28,400 nucleotides of DNA from a virus: the IMG/VR virus record IMGVR_UViG_3300030104_003898, positions 1 through 28,400 of that record. One strand, given 5' to 3'. Positions 22,643 through 28,400 of the stretch are shown piece by piece. Below the pieces are notes generated by a model. The model was not told the origin of the DNA and made no database searches. It worked only from the letters and a program-made list of their open reading frames with translations. A program made the translations under genes and the position numbers. Every line of letters starts with the position of its first letter. Position 1 is the first letter of the stretch.

Positions 22643-23073
22643 TGACAAACTTTTTATCATGGTTACTTGGAACTTGGTCTAATAAACATCAAGCACAATC
22701 AGCTCCTACTTTATATAAATCTGTAACTGTTAAGTGGGAGCAAAACGGTGAGTTTATAAATTCTATTCATTGGGGTAGAAAAAAATCTGATGATCCGTAT
22801 TTAAAAACTTACAAGAAATTAGTAGAAGTATCGGATAAAGAAGTTATTTTAGAACATTGGGGTGGAACCTATAGTGGTTTAACTCGCAATAAAGAATGTG
22901 ATATGGTATTAAAATTTGATGGTACAGTATGGATGGGTCAGTTTGATACTGATAATATTCATGCTGAACTTGCTGTGTATGGCACTAAACTTTTTATGAG
23001 AGATAAATTCTTAGACTCTAAAGGTAGGATTGTTTGGGGTGCAGATGAAATATATAAGTTTGTTAGGGTTTAA
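22642..23073 (+). CDS. cpeT: CpeT/CpcT-like phycobiliprotein lyase family protein
   Basis: T-type lyases attach bilins to phycobiliproteins. The 143-residue protein has the family frame: NFLSWLLGTWSNKHQAQSAP at the start, the ECDMVLKFDGTVWMG strand, and IVWGADEIYKFVRV at the end, where family members read VWG..GPYxFxR. The predicted fold is a ten-strand calycin-type barrel. Cyanophage relatives bind bilin, but full lyase activity has been doubtful. The ATG at 22642 overlaps the cp12 stop; a TTG one codon earlier is rejected. It precedes pcyA by two bases, consistent with a bilin-handling pair. Confidence 0.75.
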   Translation: MTNFLSWLLGTWSNKHQAQSAPTLYKSVTVKWEQNGEFINSIHWGRKKSDDPYLKTYKKLVEVSDKEVILEHWGGTYSGLTRNKECDMVLKFDGTVWMGQFDTDNIHAELAVYGTKLFMRDKFLDSKGRIVWGADEIYKFVRV

Positions 23074-23075
23074 TT

Positions 23076-23792
23076 ATGGATTCGGGAAAGTATATAAAAC
23101 CATGGGTTCGTCTTTCAATTGAAGTTGCCAACTACTTGAGAGAAGAATTAAAAAGTTTTCCTGATGTTACACATATGGAAAACAAATATCCTATTGTGGA
23201 AAATGATAATGTATTCATTATCAATGAAATGCATCAGAGTAAGAAACTTAGAAAGATGCATTTGGAAACTGGATACACGGAAAATATTTCTGTAATGCAT
23301 TGTGTATTATATCCTATTCCTGATTATCCTATACCTATTTTTGGTGCTGATATTGTAGAAACTCCTAATGCAGTTACTGCAGCAATTGTTGATATATCAC
23401 CTGTGTTTGGAACTCAAAAATATGTGGATGTATATAAAGACATAGCATACAAGTATAAGTTTAAAGAGAATAGAGTCTTACCTTTATGGACTGATGAGGT
23501 TTTCTCACAAGGATGTAAGTTTATGCGTATTAGAACGGATGAAGAAAGAGAAATGTATATGAATCTAATTAAAGAATCTATTCAACTCTATAAAGGTATA
23601 GTAGAAAATTCTGAGTTTGATATGGAATGGATCAATACTATGAAGAGGATTGATGATCAGATTTATTATTGTAAACAACAAAGAAAGAATAAAAAGACTA
23701 AAGCAGTTTTGAGTCAATGGTTCGATCCCCAATGGGCAGAAGATTACATCAATGAAATTCTCTTTGACACGAATGTAATAAATAAATCGTAA
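23076..23792 (+). CDS. pcyA: Phycocyanobilin:ferredoxin oxidoreductase PcyA
   Basis: PcyA reduces biliverdin IXalpha to phycocyanobilin in two two-electron steps using ferredoxin. At 238 aa it aligns along its full length by eye with cyanobacterial PcyA: LRKMHLETG, SVMHCVLYPIPDYPIPIFGA, DIVETPNAVTAAIVDISP, IYYCKQQRKNKKTKAVL and WAEDYINEILFD. Residues matching the Synechocystis active site are kept: H62 and E64 (H74/E76), H75 (H88) and D92 (D105). Retention of the Glu needed for exovinyl reduction points to phycocyanobilin as product rather than phycoerythrobilin. It lies between cpeT and gp5. Confidence 0.93.
   Translation: MDSGKYIKPWVRLSIEVANYLREELKSFPDVTHMENKYPIVENDNVFIINEMHQSKKLRKMHLETGYTENISVMHCVLYPIPDYPIPIFGADIVETPNAVTAAIVDISPVFGTQKYVDVYKDIAYKYKFKENRVLPLWTDEVFSQGCKFMRIRTDEEREMYMNLIKESIQLYKGIVENSEFDMEWINTMKRIDDQIYYCKQQRKNKKTKAVLSQWFDPQWAEDYINEILFDTNVINKS
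23777..23784 (+). promoter_or_regulatory. Late promoter for gp5
   Basis: AATAAATA sits inside the last codons of pcyA. The predicted start near 23790 lies just ahead of AAGGA (23791-23795) and the gp5 ATG at 23808. Confidence 0.5.
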
Positions 23793-23807
23793 GGATAAAA
23801 GTATACG

Positions 23808-26357
23808 ATGTCATCAATTGAAGGAATTACTAATGAACCTGCCGTAAACTTTGTAGGGAAAGACGGATTTTTCTGGTGGGTTGGTGAAGTTGAAGATAAT
23901 GAAGACCCTATGGAGTTAGGTAGGGTTAGAGTTCGTGTGCTTGGATATTATACTAATGTAAGAGGTGGGACGACAGCAGATCTTCCTACAGAAAATCTTC
24001 CATGGGCAACAGTATTACAACATACATGCCAACCAGGAAATGATGGTCAGGGTGAAAGTTCTGGTCAACTGCAACCTGGTGCTATTGTTATGGGTTTCTT
24101 CATGGATGGAGAGTCTGCTCAAATGCCAATAGTTATTGGTGTTATGAGAGTTAAGAAATCTGCAGAGTCACAGGAGAAGAAAGTATTTGCCTTTACTGGT
24201 GAGAACATGGAACCTGGCGTTGGTCCCAATATGACCACAATGACACCTGGCAATCCTAACTCAAGTATGGCAGCGACAAAGGAGGAAGGATTTCATAGGG
24301 CAAATATTGCTAACACTGTAGATCTTCCTAACCAAAAGGGTGAGAATCAGAGTGCTGCTATTTCTGGTAGTGGTTCTCCTAATAATATAGGAACTGTGAT
24401 GAATGGTAGTGCTGGTAATCCCATCAAACCAAGAAATCCAGATAAACCTATTCCTGCTGCTAATGGTGTTGGTGGTCCTTGGAAGACGTTAGAGTATAAG
24501 TTATCATATCTTGTAGAAGATCTTGCAGATCATGCTGGTTCTTTGATTCGTGCAGAGGATGGTGAGTTCTTAGATGTTGTTACTGGTAAGTTAGTTAGTG
24601 CAAAACAACTTACGGTAAGACTTCAAAATTTCTTGAGTGGTGTATTCGCTCAAGTAGTTGCTGCAATGCGTCAAGCACTTGCTAATCTTGCCGAACAATT
24701 AGAGTTGGTTAATCTTCTTGGTGGTGCAACTGGTGTACCATTTGTTGTGTTTACAGCAATTCAAGCAGCAGTTAAAGCGATTCTTTCATCTCTTTGTAAT
24801 ATTGATAGTAAGTTACTTAGTTTTATTTCAGATCCTATAGGAAGTATTGTTGGATATCTTGAAAGTTTTCTTGATGGGTTGATTGATAAAGCAACCATGG
24901 TTATGCAGGGTGTTCAAGCAGCAATCGATGGTGTTATCTGTCAAGTTCAAAGACTTCTTGATCAAGTTTTAGGTATTGTTGATACAGTATCATCAATCGT
25001 AGATGGTATTGGTAAAGCAAAAGAAATTATTGATGCATGGAAAGCAGGTAGTGAAATTTTTGAAGCAGGAACTGATCTTCTTAAGAAAGGTATTACTAGC
25101 ATTACTGGATTGATTCAACTGTTCATTAAGTTTGCTGGTAGTAATTGTGATCGTAAACCTGATGGTGGTAAAGATACGGTAGGTTGGTATCCTTTATTTG
25201 GTGTTACTCATTGTACTCCTGAAGAACTTGCAGAAATTAACGCAATTAGAGGACAGAGTAGAGGAACTTGTGGTGGTAGTGCAGGATCTGGTGGTCTTTT
25301 TGATAATATTTTCAATGAAGCAGATCCATATTTAACTGCCGCTAAAACTTTCTTAGATGGTTCCTATGAAATGTTTGTTGGAACTCCTGGTCGTCAGGCA
25401 AGTGTAAATAAAAAAGCAAGTGGAACAACATCAACATCTGTAAAGATAAATCAGAACGAGTATGCCAAGTTCAATGCTCGTAAAGAGATTAGGAAACAAA
25501 ATCCAGACATTGATGCAGATGAACTTGAAAGACAAGTAGATGCTTCCGTAAAATCGGCAAATGGTGGTAAGGGTGATACTGGTTCTTTAGTTGCTGACCA
25601 TACAACATATGCTGGTAATTACACAGAAGAAACTCATGGTGACCACTGTAAACAAATTGACGGTGATCATGTTGTAAACGTCGATGGTGATTATTTCTTA
25701 AAGATTACAGGTGATTGTCATATTGAAGTTGGTGGTGGTTTCTTCTTTGATGCTGAAGGTGCTCCTAAAGTTGTAGATAAAAAAGGTAATAAGAAGAACG
25801 AAAAAGTTCAAAAGCATACAATCAAATTTGGATCTGATGTTGACATCAATACTGTTGGTGCTAAGTTTGAAGTTCAAGGTGCAGAATTTAATGTAGGATC
25901 TGTTTCTAGTAAGTTTACTAGCAGTGTTTTTGAATCTAGTGGTGGACAAGCAGCTATTTCTGCAGGAGAAGTTATTATTAGTGGAGATAACTCTATTGAT
26001 CTCATTACACCTTCATTAGTTGAAATGATTAATACACCACCTTCACCTATTCCTAAGGCAATTACAGGTATTCGTAGAATGGTAGGTGGTTCAGTTGAAA
26101 CAGTTATGGTACCTGGTATGTCTTCTGATGCTATTCCTAGGTATATTATTGCTAATCCACTTGGACCATATTCATTGACATGTGGTACAACAGGATATAA
26201 CTGTAACGTTACGACTGGAATGTATAATGTCAATGTTGTAGCAGGTGCAATGATAATGAATGCAAGTCTTGCTTGTACAATGACCTGTGGTACTGGTATG
26301 CTTCTTGAAGCAGGGGCAGCAGTACTAATCCTTGGTAAGACAGTCTTTATCAACTAA
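23808..26357 (+). CDS. 5: Baseplate central spike gp5 without lysozyme domain
   Basis: The N-terminal OB-fold is clear (FFWWVGEVEDNEDPMELGRV, RVLGYY, LPWATVLQH, QPGAIVMGFFMDGE, MPIVIGVMR; residues 20-120). From about residue 600 to 849 comes the spike beta-helix: GDHCKQIDGDHVVNVDGDYF repeats, ending in short Gly/Cys/Thr strands at the tip. The middle is not a T4 lysozyme. Residues 224-448 are instead helical and partly amphipathic or hydrophobic (FLSGVFAQVVAAMRQALANL, LLSFISDPIGSIVGYLESFL). The 849 aa compares with 575 in T4. It forms the membrane-piercing tip with gp27. Confidence 0.85.
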   Translation: MSSIEGITNEPAVNFVGKDGFFWWVGEVEDNEDPMELGRVRVRVLGYYTNVRGGTTADLPTENLPWATVLQHTCQPGNDGQGESSGQLQPGAIVMGFFMDGESAQMPIVIGVMRVKKSAESQEKKVFAFTGENMEPGVGPNMTTMTPGNPNSSMAATKEEGFHRANIANTVDLPNQKGENQSAAISGSGSPNNIGTVMNGSAGNPIKPRNPDKPIPAANGVGGPWKTLEYKLSYLVEDLADHAGSLIRAEDGEFLDVVTGKLVSAKQLTVRLQNFLSGVFAQVVAAMRQALANLAEQLELVNLLGGATGVPFVVFTAIQAAVKAILSSLCNIDSKLLSFISDPIGSIVGYLESFLDGLIDKATMVMQGVQAAIDGVICQVQRLLDQVLGIVDTVSSIVDGIGKAKEIIDAWKAGSEIFEAGTDLLKKGITSITGLIQLFIKFAGSNCDRKPDGGKDTVGWYPLFGVTHCTPEELAEINAIRGQSRGTCGGSAGSGGLFDNIFNEADPYLTAAKTFLDGSYEMFVGTPGRQASVNKKASGTTSTSVKINQNEYAKFNARKEIRKQNPDIDADELERQVDASVKSANGGKGDTGSLVADHTTYAGNYTEETHGDHCKQIDGDHVVNVDGDYFLKITGDCHIEVGGGFFFDAEGAPKVVDKKGNKKNEKVQKHTIKFGSDVDINTVGAKFEVQGAEFNVGSVSSKFTSSVFESSGGQAAISAGEVIISGDNSIDLITPSLVEMINTPPSPIPKAITGIRRMVGGSVETVMVPGMSSDAIPRYIIANPLGPYSLTCGTTGYNCNVTTGMYNVNVVAGAMIMNASLACTMTCGTGMLLEAGAAVLILGKTVFIN

Positions 26358-26360
26358 CCC

Positions 26361-26389
26361 TTGACAGGGTATCTCTTGACTGCTATACT
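26361..26389 (+). promoter_or_regulatory. Sigma70-like promoter in a small inverted repeat
   Basis: -35 TTGACA (26361-26366) and -10 TATACT (26384-26389) are separated by 17 bases. The -35 forms the loop of ACCC-TTGACA-GGGT (26357-26370), which overlaps the gp5 stop codon. No T-tract follows, so the hairpin is not a standard terminator. Confidence 0.65.
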
Positions 26390-26411
26390 AGATACTATAG
26401 TATGGAGTCAC

Positions 26412-26609
26412 ATGGTGGAATCTAAACTAGCACACGTTTTTGTCAACTTTTCAAAAAGAACGATCAAGGTCGTTGATGATGAAGGGTATGATAAGACTGT
26501 GAATTGGAAATGGGATAACGAAGGTTCTGAAGGTTTCTCTGAAACTGTAAAGGATATCGAAGACATTCTTGATCCTGACATGATCACTTATTGTTATGCT
26601 GTAACATGA
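26412..26609 (+). CDS. Small hypothetical protein (65 aa)
   Basis: The ATG at 26412 is chosen because GGAG precedes it; an upstream in-frame TTG at 26361 lies in the promoter and is rejected. The protein begins LAHVFVNFSKRTIKVVDDEG and continues with an acidic second half (SETVKDIEDILDPDM). It looks like a small soluble alpha/beta protein. Its stop overlaps the next ATG (ATGA). No family was recognised. Confidence 0.65.
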   Translation: MVESKLAHVFVNFSKRTIKVVDDEGYDKTVNWKWDNEGSEGFSETVKDIEDILDPDMITYCYAVT

Positions 26610-26833
26610 TTGGACCTATTGTAATCACACAACGTCAAGCAGAAGAACACTTTGACTTTATTTTGAATCTAACAGATACACAACGTGTTTGTTGGAAAAT
26701 TACTCGTGAAGATGCAGGATCTGCTATGATTGTTCCTGTAAATGAAGTCTCTCCAATTCCTAATGAGATACAAAATCAGGTAGAAGAGTTTCAAAAACAA
26801 TTTAGGGAGGAACATGCGTCTAATTCAAACTGA
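26606..26833 (+). CDS. Small hypothetical protein (75 aa)
   Basis: The ATG at 26606 overlaps the previous TGA. The N-terminus (GPIVITQRQAEEHFDFILNL) looks helical, followed by strand CWKITREDAGSAMIVPVNEV and a C-terminal Gln/Glu-rich helix. No catalytic motif is visible. The last 20 bases overlap the start of the oxygenase gene, including that gene's GGGAGGAA ribosome site. Confidence 0.6.
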   Translation: MIGPIVITQRQAEEHFDFILNLTDTQRVCWKITREDAGSAMIVPVNEVSPIPNEIQNQVEEFQKQFREEHASNSN

Positions 26834-27404
26834 AGAGGATTATTATAAGAGCATACCAAAAATAGATTTTTCATCACCAGTATATGTTGATGACTTTCTT
26901 CCACCAGAAGAGTTTGAAACTATTAGTAATTATGTTACTAATAGCAATAAAGTAGCATCATTTCCATATTTCCCACGTAACCATGTTGCGGATCCTAAGG
27001 AGATAGTAGAGGAAACCGACTATTGGAATTGGTATGGAACTCACATTTTATATGATGAAGATATAGAACAGAGTGATATGTTTCCTATGTTTTATGAATC
27101 TTTTGTTAAAAAATTTAAGAAAATGGGTATTATTTCTGCTTTAATACGTATTAAAGCAAATTTTTATCCATGGACTGAAAATATCAAACAGCATGGTTTT
27201 CATACAGATTTTCCTAAGATGAAAAGTCATTATGGTGCATTGTTTTCTATAAACACGTGTGATGGATATACAGAATTTTTAGATGGTACTAAAATAGATA
27301 GTGTAGCAAATCGAATGATGTTTTTCAATCCTTCAGTGCCACATAGATCAACAACTACTACTACCGATTGGGGTAGATTTAATATAAATTTTAATTTCTT
27401 ATGA
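26814..27404 (+). CDS. 2-oxoglutarate/Fe(II)-dependent oxygenase
   Basis: The facial triad is visible: H130-x-D132 in QHGFHTDFP and H177 in PSVPHRST, with R188 in DWGRFNINF positioned to bind 2-oxoglutarate. The linking segment GYTEFLDGTKIDSVANRMMF is typical of the double-stranded beta-helix. It follows the short prolyl/asparaginyl-hydroxylase-like form (196 aa) common in cyanophages, whose substrates are unknown. It may hydroxylate a protein or small molecule; another suggestion for such phage enzymes is involvement in 2-oxoglutarate-linked nitrogen sensing. The ATG at 26814 follows GGGAGGAA and overlaps the previous gene. Confidence 0.85.
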   Translation: MRLIQTEEDYYKSIPKIDFSSPVYVDDFLPPEEFETISNYVTNSNKVASFPYFPRNHVADPKEIVEETDYWNWYGTHILYDEDIEQSDMFPMFYESFVKKFKKMGIISALIRIKANFYPWTENIKQHGFHTDFPKMKSHYGALFSINTCDGYTEFLDGTKIDSVANRMMFFNPSVPHRSTTTTTDWGRFNINFNFL

Positions 27405-27706
27405 TTTTTTTATCAAGACCCTCAGTGTATAACTTACCTGGCACATGGGAGAAACAACCTGACGCTATAGTTCCACACTTAAATCTAACACCAGATCAGG
27501 GATTTATTTTATTCTTTGGTCTAGTTGTTCTAGGTCTAGTCATTTATGGAATGTATCTTACATTTGGTAAAGGAAAGGAAGGACTTAGAGATCAGATTGA
27601 CGAACATGCTAAAATGCATGAACTGGGCATTGCACACGGACACGGTGGAAACAAAGATGCATATGAAATGTCTGGTAAACTTGACCATAAACATAATGAA
27701 AAATGA
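27401..27706 (+). CDS. Single-pass membrane protein with His-rich tail (101 aa)
   Basis: Residues 34-56 form one transmembrane helix (GFILFFGLVVLGLVIYGMY). The N-terminal 30 residues are proline-rich (SRPSVYNLPGTWEKQP). The C-terminal tail contains many His residues (EHAKMHELGIAHGHGG, LDHKHNEK), which could bind metal. The start overlaps the oxygenase stop (ATGA). It belongs to the chain of small membrane genes leading to psaJ. No family was recognised. Confidence 0.65.
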   Translation: MIFLSRPSVYNLPGTWEKQPDAIVPHLNLTPDQGFILFFGLVVLGLVIYGMYLTFGKGKEGLRDQIDEHAKMHELGIAHGHGGNKDAYEMSGKLDHKHNEK

Positions 27707-27897
27707 TTACTAAAGAAAAACAAAGAAACCAAGTGAAATCTAAATTTTATTACATCTTTTGGGGTGTAGCAACATTTTCTGTAGTAGCAGGTCAATTATA
27801 TGTTGGTTCTGGATATAGGATGTTTGCTCGTTCATTAAACAGAATCTTCGATACTATTGAAGTACAAGTAAATCCTGAATATCCTAGGTATTATTGA
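27703..27897 (+). CDS. Small membrane protein, first of a tandem pair (64 aa)
   Basis: One transmembrane helix lies near residues 15-35 (FYYIFWGVATFSVVAGQLYV), followed by YRMFARSLNRIFDTIEVQV. The next gene has the same plan: a Lys/Asn/Gln-rich start, YY-I/V-FW, a helix, then a Leu/Asn segment and E-V/I-Q/E ending. They look like paralogs from a tandem duplication. The start overlaps the previous stop (ATGA). Function unknown. Confidence 0.65.
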   Translation: MITKEKQRNQVKSKFYYIFWGVATFSVVAGQLYVGSGYRMFARSLNRIFDTIEVQVNPEYPRYY

Positions 27898-28076
27898 TGA
27901 GGACTCAAAACAAAGAAAACTACTACTATGTCTTCTGGGTAGTGGCAATGGTGGCATTTATTATACCTCAAGTATTCACTGCCATAGCATATAATAAACT
28001 CTCTAATATTCTTGATGAACCTTTAGAGGTCGAAATTATGAAGATGCCACCGTATCAAGTGGAGTATATAAAATGA
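27897..28076 (+). CDS. Small membrane protein, second of the tandem pair (59 aa)
   Basis: The ATG at 27897 overlaps the previous TGA (TGATG); a TTG one codon upstream is rejected. The sequence NKENYYYVFWVVAMVAFIIP is a clear transmembrane helix, followed by AYNKLSNILDEPLEVEI, parallel to RSLNRIFDTIEVQV in the first copy. The order of features is conserved although identity is low. Function unknown. Confidence 0.65.
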   Translation: MRTQNKENYYYVFWVVAMVAFIIPQVFTAIAYNKLSNILDEPLEVEIMKMPPYQVEYIK

Positions 28077-28156
28077 ATAACGTTGGATTAGAAATTGTAT
28101 TCTGGACTATAATTACAGTCTATGTTCTAGCAAAACTCGGAGTCTTTAAAAAATGA
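28073..28156 (+). CDS. Tiny membrane peptide (27 aa)
   Basis: The frame ATG 28073 to TGA 28154-28156 encodes a single hydrophobic helix (GLEIVFWTIITVYVLAKLGV) ending in two lysines. Both ends overlap neighbours by four bases (ATGA), which strongly suggests real translation. Its size and plan recall the one-helix subunits of photosystems and the cytochrome b6f complex, but no specific match was recognised. Confidence 0.5.
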   Translation: MNNVGLEIVFWTIITVYVLAKLGVFKK

Positions 28157-28332
28157 GATTAACACAAGAAGTAATTGAAAAGATTCAATTAGCAATGACT
28201 CACACCAAAATGAATGGTGAAACCAACTGGAAAGATGGTGATGATATAGATGTGTGTCTTGGTGGTACATTTGCTGGTGATAAATTTATTTCAATAATAA
28301 ACAGAACACGTAGCAACACCACTAAAAAATGA
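28153..28332 (+). CDS. Small soluble protein (59 aa)
   Basis: The frame ATG 28153 to TGA 28330-28332 encodes MRLTQEVIEKIQLAMTHTKM, then NWKDGDDIDVCLGGTFAGDK and a short basic end. It appears to be a small alpha/beta fold with one cysteine. Its start and stop overlap neighbours by four bases. The position directly before psaJ may be incidental. No family was recognised. Confidence 0.6.
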   Translation: MRLTQEVIEKIQLAMTHTKMNGETNWKDGDDIDVCLGGTFAGDKFISIINRTRSNTTKK

Positions 28333-28400
28333 ACTCACTATTCAAAATCTTTAGTACAAAATGGTTTAGATCTGCACCAGTGGTTGCAACTATATGGTTG
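28329..28400 (+). CDS. psaJ: Photosystem I subunit PsaJ, N-terminal fragment (cut by window edge)
   Basis: The ATG at 28329 overlaps the preceding TGA. The 24 visible residues include FKIFSTKWFRSAPVVATIWL, which matches the conserved start of cyanobacterial PsaJ (…STxxxRSAPVxAxxWL…), a one-helix subunit next to PsaF, where plastocyanin or cytochrome c6 docks. In viral photosystem I cassettes PsaJ can be fused to PsaF; the window stops too early to tell. A phage PsaJ would modify host photosystem I during infection. Confidence 0.8.
   Translation, partial: MNSLFKIFSTKWFRSAPVVATIWL

Noticed and set aside
25874-26353. Minus-strand open frame (159 aa) opposite the end of gp5
   Set aside because: It lies wholly inside the gp5 beta-helix coding sequence, has no promoter or ribosome site, and has no recognisable protein pattern.
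1-28400. tRNA genes, CRISPR arrays, transposons, introns or homing endonucleases
   Set aside because: No cloverleaf with a CCA-type acceptor, no spaced direct-repeat array, no transposase and no LAGLIDADG, HNH or GIY-YIG frame was seen on either strand.

Overview
The window is part of the genome of a T4-like cyanomyovirus, a contractile-tailed phage of marine Synechococcus or Prochlorococcus. Two kinds of evidence agree. It carries T4-type virion, replication and late-transcription genes: gp32, gp33, gp4, gp5, gp26, gp27, gp48, gp53 and gp54. It also carries genes of cyanobacterial photosynthesis and metabolism: CP12, a CpeT-type protein, the bilin reductase PcyA and, cut by the right edge, photosystem I subunit PsaJ. 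The DNA is AT-rich, genes are packed with 1-20 base overlaps, and many transcription units start with a T4-like late promoter octamer (NNTAAATA). No tRNA, CRISPR array, insertion sequence or integrase was seen, and no stretch over 300 bases lacks a gene.

Layout. 1-3821: the end of an unknown gene, a large modular virion protein and a small gene. 3822-4477: a sigma70-like promoter overlapping a late promoter, a long leader, an exported protein with an outer-membrane C-terminus, a possible small RNA and a terminator that doubles as a promoter. 4478-7135: glutaredoxin, small membrane and hypothetical proteins, ThyX and an FmdB-like protein. 7139-10376: a replication and transcription block (PhoH ATPase, RecB-like nuclease, gp33, a DUF1825 protein, gp32 and a membrane protein). 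10377-10992: a second terminator/promoter and a second exported protein. 11065-13018: the only minus-strand genes, gp53 and gp48. 13055-22381: head completion, tail tube and hub assembly (gp4, gp54, gp26, two giant tape-measure-like proteins, gp27). 22386-23792: the auxiliary cassette cp12-cpeT-pcyA. 23808-26357: gp5. 26361-28400: a chain of small genes, a 2OG-Fe(II) oxygenase, tiny membrane proteins and the start of psaJ.

How the genes work together. The tail block looks like a complete recipe for a long contractile tail. The gp26 gene ends at a canonical -1 slippery heptamer with an internal Shine-Dalgarno sequence ahead of it. The -1 frame stays open for 64 more codons, up to the next gene. 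This is the tape-measure-chaperone arrangement of lambda G/GT. Two giant proteins of almost equal length (959 and 957 aa) follow; they share an N-terminal module and a short GNWFxxLF motif. The second carries two peptidoglycan-cutting domains, while gp5 shows no recognisable lysozyme domain, so cell-wall digestion seems to have moved from the spike to the tape-measure region. The metabolic genes would redirect host carbon flow (CP12, ThyX), bilin and phycobilisome chemistry (PcyA, CpeT) and photosystem I (PsaJ).

The observations most worth checking are the gp26 frameshift, the paired giant tail proteins with their repeat motif, the terminator-embedded promoters, the possible late small RNA at 4384-4449, and the bilin/CP12 cassette inside the hub genes.
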